Shown here: positions 35,301 through 45,018 of the stretch, in pieces | Position numbering within the stretch: position 1 is the stretch's first letter | Layout: each line of letters begins with the position of its first letter | Assembly: GCA_041748175.1 (NCBI GenBank) | Contig: JBGTDU010000083.1 | Location: 5,026 to 69,025, forward strand | Source: JAHEJB01 sp041748175 | GTDB taxonomy: Bacteria; Bacteroidota; Rhodothermia; Rhodothermales; Rubricoccaceae | Direction of reading: 5' to 3' | DNA length: 64,000 nt | Made by a program: the position numbers and the translations under genes | The notes under the pieces: generated by a model | Databases searched by the model: none | Seen by the model: the letters and a program-made list of their open reading frames with translations, nothing else | Told to the model about the DNA's origin: nothing

Positions 35301-37018
35301 TTCGGCTGTTCTTGAACTCGCCTTTCGATCAGCTCGTGAATACAAACGTCGAGGTCGCCTTCCACTGCCGTGTCATTCCACCGATACAGGATTTCTTCGC
35401 GTTCGTGCTTGCCCAGAATGTCGATCTCTGACAGAGCACCTTCGAGATTGGTCGCGAGGTGCGCGACGGTCATTTCGAACTGACTTTGCATCAATTCGAT
35501 AACCGACTCATCGAAGGTACTGGGGTCGTAGGCCCACTCGACGGACCCGTCGAGGAGCAGGCGCACCACCAGAGGAGCGTTCGCTTCGTCACCGGCAAGA
35601 TCCAAGACGATCGCATGGTCCGGCAGCGTGCTGACTTCCGGTGAGCGCATGACCAGATCTCTCGGATAGGTACCGCGTCGGTGAACCTCGCGGAGTGCCT
35701 CCGCAGCCGCATATACCGCCTCGCTGCTGGATTCCAAATCCTCGAGCTCAATTTTCAGAGGAAGTGTGCGGACGAACATCGCTGGCAGCCCTTTCAACGC
35801 ATCGGCCACGCTGGCACTCCTCAGCCCCACTTCTATTGTCTTCGTTCCACAGAGACGTGCCAGGTAGAGTGAAAACGCGAGAACGAAAGCATCTTCCGGC
35901 GTGCACTCCGTCTCAGGCCCGCAAAGCCGGGCTACAAAAGCCTTCATCTCTTCCGGCTGATCCACCATCGACGATCGTCGATCCAAACCATTTTCTGAAG
36001 ACGGTTTTTCGTACGGCGTCTTCGTTGGCTGATAGCCGGCAACCATTTGTCTCCAGAACGACTCGTTCGGAGCGAGACCTTTTGTGAGCGCATCGAGTCG
36101 TTCGGTCACGTCGTTGGACAGGAATGGAAGGACTATCCCGTCCACCAATCCATGCGTCCCGAGATCAACCGGATTGCCATCTAAATCGGATATTCCGCCG
36201 AGACGCAGGCTGCCGTCGCTTGTGGCGACAACGAGTTCATCTGCGTCCGCCGTCAGGATCGTCCCGGGCTCACCGCGCGAGCTGCGCTCCACCTTCGCTG
36301 TTCTCACGACCATCAAACCCCCCTTGGGTGTCAACAGTTTTGGGGTCGTGATGGGGTTGGCGTAAGGGCCAAAATCGAGCGACCGGACGCGCGCGCTCAA
36401 TCGCTCCGCCGACTCGGTCCAATCGAGAATTCCTGCGAGGGGCGGCCGTTGGCTACGCCGATGCACCATCCCCTGCCCTTGTTGCGGTCGCTTTTTCAGA
36501 GGTGATTCGGACAGCCTGTCCAGAACCTCCGGGAACGACTCAATGGCGGCTTCATAGCACTTGAGGTTGAGGCTAAGAACTGTTTCGTCCGGCTCGATCG
36601 GGAAGCGCCTTTCGGCGATGATGTCTCCTCGGTCGACGCTGTCCGTCATCAAATGCCACGTGATGCCGTGCTCCTTTTCTCCGTCGTGGATTGCCCACGT
36701 TGGCACGTTAAGCCCCGCCCGTTCAGGCAGGGGGCCGTCATGAAAATTGACGGCTGCAATTCGAGGATGCCGGATGACTTCGGCCGGCAGCACGTGCACG
36801 TTGGCGATGCTGAAAAGCACGTCGCACGGAATCTCTCGAAGCCTCTCCGCCAATTCTAAGCCAGGCTCAATACAGGCAACAGCTTCCTGTTTGGCCCACT
36901 CTCGGACAGCCGAAGACGAAGTGATGATTCCCCGCAACTCGTGACCATCTCGGCCAAGAATGCCCGCGCATTGAACCAGCAGAGATTCGTCGCCTACGAG
37001 AATGCAAGTCAAAGACAC
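32393..37018 (-). CDS. NRPS: formyltransferase - partial C - A with embedded luciferase-like monooxygenase - PCP
   Basis: The 1541-residue protein starts at a GTG. Residues 1-170 are a formyltransferase catalytic domain with the N91-H93-D129 triad (NFHDGPLP, DSVDRGDI), followed by its C-terminal domain (~195-300). Residues ~350-540 resemble the second half of a condensation domain but have no HHxxxDG. The A domain starts ~555 (YTSGSTGKPKG at 706-716) and is split by a luciferase-like monooxygenase at ~785-1130 (MupA/Atu3671-type). It resumes with VTHLQCTP at ~1163, NMYGPTETT and RTGD-like YQTGDLVRYR; the PCP serine is Ser1474. The by-eye specificity residues D,I,L,Q,L,G,M,I,W are glycine-like. 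It may load or extend with an N-formylated, oxidised glycyl unit. Confidence 0.9.
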   Translation of the reverse strand: MSLTCILVGDESLLVQCAGILGRDGHELRGIITSSSAVREWAKQEAVACIEPGLELAERLREIPCDVLFSIANVHVLPAEVIRHPRIAAVNFHDGPLPERAGLNVPTWAIHDGEKEHGITWHLMTDSVDRGDIIAERRFPIEPDETVLSLNLKCYEAAIESFPEVLDRLSESPLKKRPQQGQGMVHRRSQRPPLAGILDWTESAERLSARVRSLDFGPYANPITTPKLLTPKGGLMVVRTAKVERSSRGEPGTILTADADELVVATSDGSLRLGGISDLDGNPVDLGTHGLVDGIVLPFLSNDVTERLDALTKGLAPNESFWRQMVAGYQPTKTPYEKPSSENGLDRRSSMVDQPEEMKAFVARLCGPETECTPEDAFVLAFSLYLARLCGTKTIEVGLRSASVADALKGLPAMFVRTLPLKIELEDLESSSEAVYAAAEALREVHRRGTYPRDLVMRSPEVSTLPDHAIVLDLAGDEANAPLVVRLLLDGSVEWAYDPSTFDESVIELMQSQFEMTVAHLATNLEGALSEIDILGKHEREEILYRWNDTAVEGDLDVCIHELIERRVQEQPNRTAVHFGEESWSYAELNARANQIAHALRVAGVRTGAYVGVYLERSATMLASLLAVMKTGAAYVPLDPEFPSNRLDFMCEDAGLAVIIAETEHSVAWLNSSIPVLPLDTLDSVALSSENLEDGPQPDDLAYVLYTSGSTGKPKGVMVEHRNVVNFFLGMDESIAAEQPGVWLAVTSISFDISVLELFWTLARGFTVVIQQDEQTVASAQPGSSSPIAFSLFYFASDEGGESAADKYKLLLDGARFGDAHGFEAVWTPERHFHAFGGLYPNPSVASAALATITSNIGLRAGSCVSPLHHPARIAEEWGVVDVLSNGRVGISFAAGWQPNDFVLRPEAFAERKEHMFGQIEQVKALWRGETLEFDGPTCEPVNVQTLPRPVQAELPVWITAAGNPETFHEAGARGYHVLTHLLGQRVEDLAEKIEIYRQARHSHGHVGEDGRVTLMLHTFVGDDDDAVRELVREPMKAYLKSSIGLIQAAAWSFPTFRQKTTGEDGKFSVEHLAEDALDEVLDFSFERYFETSALFGTPDTCRKMVERLKQIGVNEIACLVDYGVETQAVLDMLPQLSLLKDQSNAVRENVKSIPENIRAYAVTHLQCTPTQASLLVADPDTVRALGALDHLLIGGEALSGKLVRTLNDADVERITNMYGPTETTIWSATHDASLGEDVTVPLGRPIANTRFYVLDGDMQPVPVGVSGELWIGGMGVARGYHNRPELTKERFAPDPFVEGERIYQTGDLVRYRTDGVLEFLGRTDCQVKLRGFRIELGEIEAALSNHPEVREAVVVVREDSPGDQRLVGYFRSTNGLVPDWEQLRSFLGDQLPEYMVPGAFVALDSFPMTPNRKLDRKALPPPSRAIVVAPSAASFKGTSHSAMEKELVAIWEDVLGVHGVDPQSNFFDLGGHSLLAMQVQARIRNEQNLDVRIVDLFRFPTVRTLAEHLRGSGEEETETVSKGADRGARRAAFLGKRARP

Positions 37019-37056
37019 GTGCGAAGAGGGTTCTGATTCTTGACAAAGGGTTCTCC

Positions 37057-40000
37057 CTACATTTCGTCGCCATGAGGCACGATATCCGAATCGCCAGAGC
37101 TTGTGCCCAGCCGTTTTTCTTCGAGCATCGCGCGGACTTCTGCTGCACTCATGGCCGCCACGCGTTCTCGGAGATCGGCCGCGAGGTCCACCGACTCAGG
37201 CTGCTCGGTTGTCAGGCTCCGAGCCAACTTGGCCACCGTCTGATGCCAGAAGAAAAGCCGGGGCTCCAATGGAAGTGCAGCTTCGTTTGCTCGTGCGCTT
37301 ATCTGAAAGACGAGCATCGAGTCCACACCAATCTCGAAAAGGTTGTCGTGCACTCCTACCCGGTCGATGCCGAGAGCTTTCGCTACAATCTCAGCCAACG
37401 TCTTCTCCTGCTCCGTTCTCGGCTCGGCGTAGTCCATGCGGAGCGCGGGCCGATCCGCGCTCGGCGTAGGAAGTGCGTTGCGGTCAACCTTCTGATTGGG
37501 CGTCATCGGCAGCCGCTCCATCGCCACATACGCGGCAGGGACCATGTATGCCGGAAGACGCTGGCCGAGGAACGTGCGGAGATCCTCAAGGTCTGGAGCG
37601 GTTCTTCCGGCACCAGTCGTATAGTACGCCACCAAGCGTTGATGGCCGGGCGTGTCCTCCCGGACAACAACAGCCGCCTCGCTGATAGAAGGATGTTCGA
37701 CGAGCCTGGCCTCTATTTCGCCGAGTTCGATTCGGAAGCCACGGAGCTTGACCTGGTGGTCTGTCCGGCCGAGATACTCCACGATTCCGTCGGCCCGATA
37801 GCGTACCCGATCGCCTGTCCGGTACATCCTGCCGCCTTCACGGAATACATCGTCTACAAAACGCTCGGCCGTCAATTCCGGCTGCTTGTGGTAGCCCCTG
37901 GTCACGCCCTCTCCGCCAATCCAAAGCTCTCCCGGCACGCCGATCGGTGTCGGCCGCAAGTTGCCATCCAGCACATAGAAGTACGTATTGGCCACGGGGC
38001 GGCCGATAGGAACCGTTCCATGTCCATCTGTGCTCGAGGCCTCTAAGGTGGATGACCAGATCGTCGTTTCTGTTGGGCCATACATGTTGGTGAGGCGACG
38101 GATACCGCCCTTCAACAATCCGGCGGCAAGCGCTTCCGGAAGGGCCTCACCGCCGACAAGTAGATGTTGGAGCTTCGCCAAGGCAATCAGCGTGTGCGCA
38201 TCTCCGGCCAACACGCTCGCTTGCGACGGCGTGCATTGCAGGTGGGAGACATCGTGCCGCGAAATAAGCTCGGCCACCGCCGGAGGTGGTGCGCCGTCGG
38301 ACACCGTTCCCGCGTCATCGCGCGCGACGACCACCGTGAATCCCCGAGCTAGCGTCCAGAGGAGTTCGAGGACAGAAATGTCAAACGAGATACTCGTTAG
38401 GGCCAGCCACACGCCGGGCGGATCGTGTTCGATGCAGCGATCCATCGCAGCGAAGAAGTTGACCACGTTGCAGTGCTCTACCATGACGCCCTTCGGCCGT
38501 CCTGTCGATCCGGATGTGTAGAGCACGTAGGCACATGCGTCCCGCGTCAACTTGACGTCAGGGGAGGTCGTTGGGTGCCGGCCAATCTCACTGCTGTCCA
38601 ACAAGAGCGTCGGACGTTGCTCCTGTGCCAGGCTCGGGACGAGGTCAGATTCTGTAACAATCGCCGCCAAATCGGCATCGTCGATCATGTACGTGACCCG
38701 ATCTGCAGGGAATGCCGGATCGAGCGGAACGTATGCCGCGCCGGCCTTAAGGATGCCAAGCAAGGCGACGGGCAGATCGTGAGATCGACGTGCGTACAAG
38801 CCGACGTTCGTGCCCTCCCTTACACCAAGCCCAATCAAGGCGTGGGCAATCTGATTTGCCCGAGCGTCAAGCTGTGCGTAGGTGAGGATGGTGTCACCGG
38901 AGACGATGGCCGTCCGCGAATGGTTGGCGACCGCAGCCGCCTCAATAATCTGATGAACGTGCTCATCGAGGCACGCATCGCGTTCGGTTTCATTCCACGT
39001 CTGAAGAACGAGTTGCCGCTCCTCTTCCGTCATGATGGGAATCTCATGGATGGCCTGCTCCGTGCCACCCACCATGCCGGACAGGACGACCTCAATGTGA
39101 TCCATCCAACGCGCCACGGTCGCCTCATCGAGCAAGTCGGCGTTGAACGCGCAGACCATCTCGAGGCGATCATCGTACTGATCGACGTTGATCTCGAGAT
39201 CGAAATGGACGCGGCGCTTGCCGACTCGAACGGAGCCAACATCCAGGCCGTCCCAGCGGGGCGTGGGTGCCACGCGGTCAAGGTTAAAGGATACCTCCAC
39301 AAGTGGCACGCGGCCGGGATCTCTCGCAACCCCAATATTTTTTACCAGTGTCCCAAACGTGTATCCTCGGTGGTCCAGACCATCCAGTACGACATTTCTG
39401 ACAGCCCTCAGGACATCGGCTACGGGTTGTTCCGAATCGATCCGGGCGCGAAGGGGAAGAAGGTCGGCGCCGTGGCCCACCAACTCGTCTCCTTCGTCGA
39501 ACATCTGCTGCCCGGCCGAGATGATGCCAACAACAAGGTCGTCCTGCCCCGTTATTCTATGGAGATAGACGAATAGAGCAGAGAGAAGGGTTGTGAACAG
39601 CGTGGCATCTTTCTCCGAGGCCATTTGGAGAAGATCCTCCATCAGTCCCGCTCGAAAAGTCTTGATCACCTGCCCGGCTCGGTTGGAACGCCTTCCGGTA
39701 CGTGGACGGTCTGTCGGGAGCTCCAGAGGATCCGGTATCGTGCTGAACGCTTCCCGCCAGTAGGTTTCGGCCTCATGGTACTCTTCGGATTCCATGTCCC
39801 TCACACGGGAAGCCACAAACCGGCCGTAGGGAATCGGGGCGTCGAGGACAGGAAATTCACCGGCGCGGGCGGCATTGTAGAGCGCGGCCAAATCGCGATT
39901 CAGGACGTCAAGCGACCACCCATCGTAAACAAGATGATGGTATGTATGGACGAACACATGCGCGTCCGGCCCCAATCGCAGAACCGCTGCCCTCATGAGT

Positions 40001-43000
40001 GGGCCGTGGACAAGATCGAATGGCGTCTCCGCCTCCCGAATGAGGTGCGATTCGATCATCTGCTCTTTGTCGACCTCGTCGCACAGATCCACGAACTCAA
40101 CGACAACCAGGGTCTCAGCCGATATGGTCTGGTACTCGCCGGTTGGTGAGAACGTGATCCTGAGCGCCTCGTGGCGGTCAACGAGGCCCCGGACGGCAGT
40201 CTTCAGTGCGTCCAGATCGACCTGGCCCGTTAGCCGCAGTGCGTTCACCTCGTTGAACGAGCAAGAAGCTTCCTCGCTCAGGTTCGCGGCCGACCACATT
40301 TCGCGCTGCGCCTCGGTTAACGGCAACGCGCCCGGGGGAACTTGCTTAAGCACGACGTCCTCGACCATTGGCAGCGAGTCGCCTGAGAGTGTTGAGTCGA
40401 ACGACGGGAACAGGCCTCCTTCGATCAGTTCTACGACGGTTTCGCCGAGCGCGCGGACCAGTTGATCCAGATCGTCGTCGGTGTGAGCCGTCGTCACGAA
40501 ATTATTTCGGCCTTCCCAGGTGAAGATGCCGCGCGAGCGGAGCCCGATGTAGAGCAGGTCGCCGTAGTCGAGTTGGTCGAGGCCATCGAACCGGAACAGT
40601 GACCCAAAGTGGACGATCCGAACCGGCAACCCCGCCGTCTCAAAGACCGCCGTCATGCGTTGTGCGAGGTCCTCCGTTCGCCGATTCAGCTTCTCCTGAA
40701 GCGCAGGCCCTTCGTTTTCGAGGTGCTCAAGTAGAGCACACACGGCCGCGATTGCCAGCGGATGGCGGCGGTGCGTCCCAGCGAAATAGGTCAGATCGGC
40801 CTCGGGCGCGGAATCATCACCAAACTGCCAAAAGCCTCCATCGAAGCAATCCATGAAACGCGCTGATCCTGCGATAACGCCGACCGGCATCCCGCCGCCG
40901 ACCACCTTTCCGTAGGCCGCCATATCGGGTCGAATATCGATCATGGCCTGCACACCTCCGGGGTGGCATCTGAAGCCGGTGATCATTTCGTCGAAGATGA
41001 GCGCGGCATCCAACTCCGAGCAGAGCTCGCGAAGGTTGCGGAGAAACTCGACGGGCAAAAAATCCGGATGCCGGCTCTGCACCGGCTCGACGAGCACGGC
41101 GGCGAGGTCGTCTGCGAGTCCCCGGATCACCTCTAGCGCATCTGGATTCCCGTACGGAAGTAGGATTATATCGGTCCCCGCGCCCCACGGGACTCCGGGC
41201 ACCCTTGGTACACTGGCGCCGTCGCCCGCGCGCAAGCGCATCAACACCTCGTCGAAATTGCCATGGTAGGCGTGCTCGAACATGACAATCCTCGAGCGGC
41301 CTGTGGTGGCCCGCGCGGCGCGGATAGCGGCGAGCATGGCCTCTGAGCCCGTGTTGAAGAAGGCCACACGCTCGTGACCCGTCATTCTCGAAACCCGCTC
41401 CGCAGCCTCCTTCGCTTTCGTGGGCATGGGTCCCAGCGCAAAACCGGTGGCGAGTTGCTCCTGCAAAGCCTCCACCACAAATTTTGGGGAGTGCCCCAAC
41501 AGGTTCACCCCGAAGCCCATGTTAAAATCTATGTAAGCGTTGCCGTCGACGTCCCATATCTTCGAGCCCTCCGCCCGGTCTGCCGTGAGCGGATAAACGG
41601 CCTCCTTCCACAGTTGGCGGTATGCCGCAGCCGACCTTGGATCGGAGTGAAACGCGCGGCTTTCTTGCATCATCCGTTTCGATCCCGCCGTTTTCGAGGT
41701 ATAGCGGCTGAGCATGGCGTCGAGGGCTCGCTGTTGGTGTCGAGTGAGGCCCTCGCCCCCCTTCTTGTTGATGGTCTTAAACAGCGCCTTTGGTGCGTCG
41801 GCTTCGGGCGCACTTGTCGAAACTGGCTGAGGTGGATCCGTTGCTGTCGTCGCTCCGCTGCGCAACATCTCCAACTGCTGCTGCATGAGCTGCAGCTGCT
41901 GCACGATTGTCCGCTCCAGGAGAGTCGTTTCTCCAGTCGAAACCTGAGAGGTCGCCTCGATAATCGGCGGGCCAGCAACGGCCGGTGAAGTCGGTGCAGG
42001 CTGTTCGACGAATTTGTCGGGGTCCACGATTTTATCGAGGTGTTCCGCAAGCGCTGCAATGGTCTTCGTTTCCTCCAACAAACTCCTGAACGACACGCGG
42101 ACGCCGAAGCGCTTCTTGATGGCTTGGCTTGCTTGCGTCAACGAAAGGGAGTCGAAACCGAGGGCGAGGAACGTCGCCTGAAGATCCAGCGCGGCTGGAG
42201 CCACACCGGACAGCATGGAGAGGAGGTCTCTCACCTCCGAGAGAATTTTGCTTGATCGATCCACGGGTGCATTCCGGCTCGCCTCGATTGTCGTGACGGG
42301 TGCATCAAGCGGTCTGTCCACCTCAGCCAACTCCTTTGCAGATGATTGCGGTAAGGGATCGATCCAGTGCCGCACGCGCTCAAATGGGTAAGTCGGCAAC
42401 GAAATCCGGCACCGATCTTCTTTTTCGTAGTAGGCCTGCCAGTCCACCTCGGCACCAAGCGACCAAGCCTGCCCGAGCGCATTCAGCAGAATCTCCTGGT
42501 CGTTCGATGACTCGTGCGGATGGCGCATGGTGGATAGAACCGGCTGCGCCGACGTACGGGCGGTGTGCTGACGTGCGAGGTTGGAAAGGGTCCGACCCGG
42601 CCCGACTTCTATCAGCACGCGATTCGGCTCCTCGAAAACCATCTTGAGACCATCGTCGAACCGTACGGTTTTCCTCACATGCTGCGCCCAGTGCTCGGGG
42701 CTAACGGCCTCTTCAGCGGTCAGCCAGGTCCCACTCAGGTTCGATGCGAATGGCACACGAGGAGGCCGCAGCTTGAGCCCTCCGACGAACTGACGGTAGG
42801 GTTCCAGCATCTCATCGACCATCGAAGAATGAGCCGCAACCGCAATTTTTACACGGGCCGTATCGACATCATGGGACGCCAAACGTGCTTCCAGGTCGGA
42901 GAGGGGACCTGTTGGGCCAGACACCACACACAGCTCGGTGCTGTTTACCGCAGCGATTTCCAGATCGTTAGACAGGTAGCCGCGCAGTTGATCCTCCGCG

Positions 43001-45018
43001 AGCGCGATGCTGAGCATTCCTCCTTCCGGAAGAGCCTCAAACAAACGGCCACGAAGGGCTACAAGCCGAAGTGCGTCTTCGAATTCGATGACTCCCGAAA
43101 TGCACGCCGCAGCGTACTCGCCGACACTGTGACCAATAACGGCGTCTGGAATAATTCCCCAGCGTTCCAGCAGTCTTGCGAGAGCCATCTGTGTGATAAA
43201 AAGTGCCGGTAGCCCAACGGAGGGACGTTCCATCTCGGCGACGACAACGTCGGGGTCCTCGGGAAACAGAACAGATCGAAGGTCAAGAGCCTCTTGGGTG
43301 CGAAGAATCTCCAGGCCCTCGTCGACGACCGCGCGGTACACCGGCTCCGATTCGTACAAGTCGAAGCCCATCCCCGGATGTTGCGCACCTCCACCCGCGA
43401 ACATGAAAGCGACCCGAACGCCCTCAGGCGGAGCTATTCCATTGATCACTGCACCAGGATCACGCAACACGTCATCCAAGCTGTCATCGGCCGCCGCAAT
43501 CGCAAACCGGCGGTGCGCGAATAGTTTGCGCCCAAGGTGCAACGTATAGGAAAAGTCGGCACGTTGCAGATCAGTGTCCGTCCTCGCGAAATCAGCTAGT
43601 CTTTCAACGGCACGGTGCGCGGCGGTATCGGTCCGGGCCGAGGCGCAAATGAGCTGGTACGGCCTTGATGGCCCAGACGCGGAGCGGAGCGGCGCCTCTT
43701 CAAGCACAACGTGGGCGTTCGTTCCTCCGAGACCAAATGCGCTCACGCCTGCTCGGCGCGGGATGCCATCGGTCTCCCATTTTTTGAGCGACGTATTTAC
43801 ATAGAACGGACTAGACTCAAGGCCAATCTCCAGCCCAGGCGCTTTGTAATGAAGGCTCGGAGGGAGTTGGCGGTGGTGAAGAGCGAGCGCTGCTTTCATC
43901 AGCCCCGCAACACCGGCTGCAGTATCCGTGTGCCCGATATTGCCCTTCACTGACCCCAAGGCACAATACTGTTTCCGGTCGGTTCCGTGGCGGAAAGCGC
44001 GCGTGAGCGCGGCAACCTCAATCGGATCGCCCATTGCCGTTGCCGTGCCATGCGCTTCGATCAACCCAATCGTTGCGGGATCTACATCAGCGAGAGCCTG
44101 CGCGGTCGCGATGACTTCTGCCTGCCCGGCTACGCTTGGGGCCGTGTATCCCACTTTGTCGGATCCGTCATTGTTAAAGGCTGCGCCTCTAATTACCGCG
44201 TAGATGGGATCGCCATCCGCCAAGGCATCCTCGAGGCGTCTTAGCACGACTACGCTCGTGCCATTTCCAGGCACGACACCCTGGGCATCCACATCAAACG
44301 GCCGACAATGTCCGTCCGGCGACAGAATCAGCCCTTCCTCGAACAGGTAGCCCGACCGCTGCGGACTAAAAATGCTTGACCCTCCTGCAAGTGCGATATC
44401 GCATGTAAAATTCTGAAGGCTCTGCACAGCGAGCACGGTGGCTACAAGCGACGTGGAACAGGCCGTCTGAACCGTGAGCGCCGGCCCCTTCAGGTTCAGT
44501 TTGTAGGCTACACGGGTTGCCACGTAGTCCTTTTCGACGGCCAACCGCTGCTGGTAGCCCATACCCGACTCGATGGTGTCGAGACGGCCAGAAAGGTTGT
44601 TCCGGGCGTAACTGTTAATGCCGACGCCGCCGAAAACGCCAACGGCTCCTGGCGCTCGAAGTGGATCATATCCAGCATCTTCCAGAGCGGCCCAGGCACA
44701 CTCAAGGAAGAGCCGCTGCTGTGGGTCAAGCAGGCGAGCTTCACCGGGTTGAATTCCAAAGAACTCAGCATCGAAGCACTCACCATCTTCTATGATGCCA
44801 CGTGCCCGGACGTAGTCGGGGTTGGAAATCAGCTCCTCTGGTTCGCACGAAAGCTGCAACTCATCGTCTGTGAAGTTGCTGATTGCTTCCCGCCCATCCC
44901 GGACAAGCTCCCACAACTCGGCAGGCGAAGCTGCACCTGGAAGCCGGCAAGCCATCCCAACTATGGCGATGGCATCGGGAGGAAGTTCGTTACTGCTCAT
45001 GTTGGATTCGTCGAGCAT
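37057..45018 (-). CDS. Hybrid PKS-NRPS, KS-AT-ACP-aminotransferase-C-A-PCP
   Basis: The 2653-residue protein has KS (Cys187, His323, His363), AT (VIGHSVGEYAA, Ser631; VAAHSSM, malonyl-like), ACP (LGFDSLSL, Ser957) and a Gln-rich linker. A class III PLP aminotransferase follows (~1080-1540; FFNTGSEA, HAYHG, IFDEMITGF with D1343, PLP lysine AYGKVVGGG K1371). It ends with C (YHHLVYDG, His1695, Asp1699), A (~2010-2500, YTSGSTGRPKG, NMYGPTETT) and PCP (IGVDSML, Ser2567). The order matches the amino-transferring modules of McyE and mycosubtilin/iturin synthases, which turn a beta-keto group into a beta-amine. The A code read by eye (D,I,L,Q,L,G,M,I,W) is glycine-like. ATGs exist at 45018 and 45000; the frame overlaps the upstream NRPS by about 29 bp. 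Confidence 0.94.
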   Translation of the reverse strand: MLDESNMSSNELPPDAIAIVGMACRLPGAASPAELWELVRDGREAISNFTDDELQLSCEPEELISNPDYVRARGIIEDGECFDAEFFGIQPGEARLLDPQQRLFLECAWAALEDAGYDPLRAPGAVGVFGGVGINSYARNNLSGRLDTIESGMGYQQRLAVEKDYVATRVAYKLNLKGPALTVQTACSTSLVATVLAVQSLQNFTCDIALAGGSSIFSPQRSGYLFEEGLILSPDGHCRPFDVDAQGVVPGNGTSVVVLRRLEDALADGDPIYAVIRGAAFNNDGSDKVGYTAPSVAGQAEVIATAQALADVDPATIGLIEAHGTATAMGDPIEVAALTRAFRHGTDRKQYCALGSVKGNIGHTDTAAGVAGLMKAALALHHRQLPPSLHYKAPGLEIGLESSPFYVNTSLKKWETDGIPRRAGVSAFGLGGTNAHVVLEEAPLRSASGPSRPYQLICASARTDTAAHRAVERLADFARTDTDLQRADFSYTLHLGRKLFAHRRFAIAAADDSLDDVLRDPGAVINGIAPPEGVRVAFMFAGGGAQHPGMGFDLYESEPVYRAVVDEGLEILRTQEALDLRSVLFPEDPDVVVAEMERPSVGLPALFITQMALARLLERWGIIPDAVIGHSVGEYAAACISGVIEFEDALRLVALRGRLFEALPEGGMLSIALAEDQLRGYLSNDLEIAAVNSTELCVVSGPTGPLSDLEARLASHDVDTARVKIAVAAHSSMVDEMLEPYRQFVGGLKLRPPRVPFASNLSGTWLTAEEAVSPEHWAQHVRKTVRFDDGLKMVFEEPNRVLIEVGPGRTLSNLARQHTARTSAQPVLSTMRHPHESSNDQEILLNALGQAWSLGAEVDWQAYYEKEDRCRISLPTYPFERVRHWIDPLPQSSAKELAEVDRPLDAPVTTIEASRNAPVDRSSKILSEVRDLLSMLSGVAPAALDLQATFLALGFDSLSLTQASQAIKKRFGVRVSFRSLLEETKTIAALAEHLDKIVDPDKFVEQPAPTSPAVAGPPIIEATSQVSTGETTLLERTIVQQLQLMQQQLEMLRSGATTATDPPQPVSTSAPEADAPKALFKTINKKGGEGLTRHQQRALDAMLSRYTSKTAGSKRMMQESRAFHSDPRSAAAYRQLWKEAVYPLTADRAEGSKIWDVDGNAYIDFNMGFGVNLLGHSPKFVVEALQEQLATGFALGPMPTKAKEAAERVSRMTGHERVAFFNTGSEAMLAAIRAARATTGRSRIVMFEHAYHGNFDEVLMRLRAGDGASVPRVPGVPWGAGTDIILLPYGNPDALEVIRGLADDLAAVLVEPVQSRHPDFLPVEFLRNLRELCSELDAALIFDEMITGFRCHPGGVQAMIDIRPDMAAYGKVVGGGMPVGVIAGSARFMDCFDGGFWQFGDDSAPEADLTYFAGTHRRHPLAIAAVCALLEHLENEGPALQEKLNRRTEDLAQRMTAVFETAGLPVRIVHFGSLFRFDGLDQLDYGDLLYIGLRSRGIFTWEGRNNFVTTAHTDDDLDQLVRALGETVVELIEGGLFPSFDSTLSGDSLPMVEDVVLKQVPPGALPLTEAQREMWSAANLSEEASCSFNEVNALRLTGQVDLDALKTAVRGLVDRHEALRITFSPTGEYQTISAETLVVVEFVDLCDEVDKEQMIESHLIREAETPFDLVHGPLMRAAVLRLGPDAHVFVHTYHHLVYDGWSLDVLNRDLAALYNAARAGEFPVLDAPIPYGRFVASRVRDMESEEYHEAETYWREAFSTIPDPLELPTDRPRTGRRSNRAGQVIKTFRAGLMEDLLQMASEKDATLFTTLLSALFVYLHRITGQDDLVVGIISAGQQMFDEGDELVGHGADLLPLRARIDSEQPVADVLRAVRNVVLDGLDHRGYTFGTLVKNIGVARDPGRVPLVEVSFNLDRVAPTPRWDGLDVGSVRVGKRRVHFDLEINVDQYDDRLEMVCAFNADLLDEATVARWMDHIEVVLSGMVGGTEQAIHEIPIMTEEERQLVLQTWNETERDACLDEHVHQIIEAAAVANHSRTAIVSGDTILTYAQLDARANQIAHALIGLGVREGTNVGLYARRSHDLPVALLGILKAGAAYVPLDPAFPADRVTYMIDDADLAAIVTESDLVPSLAQEQRPTLLLDSSEIGRHPTTSPDVKLTRDACAYVLYTSGSTGRPKGVMVEHCNVVNFFAAMDRCIEHDPPGVWLALTSISFDISVLELLWTLARGFTVVVARDDAGTVSDGAPPPAVAELISRHDVSHLQCTPSQASVLAGDAHTLIALAKLQHLLVGGEALPEALAAGLLKGGIRRLTNMYGPTETTIWSSTLEASSTDGHGTVPIGRPVANTYFYVLDGNLRPTPIGVPGELWIGGEGVTRGYHKQPELTAERFVDDVFREGGRMYRTGDRVRYRADGIVEYLGRTDHQVKLRGFRIELGEIEARLVEHPSISEAAVVVREDTPGHQRLVAYYTTGAGRTAPDLEDLRTFLGQRLPAYMVPAAYVAMERLPMTPNQKVDRNALPTPSADRPALRMDYAEPRTEQEKTLAEIVAKALGIDRVGVHDNLFEIGVDSMLVFQISARANEAALPLEPRLFFWHQTVAKLARSLTTEQPESVDLAADLRERVAAMSAAEVRAMLEEKRLGTSSGDSDIVPHGDEM

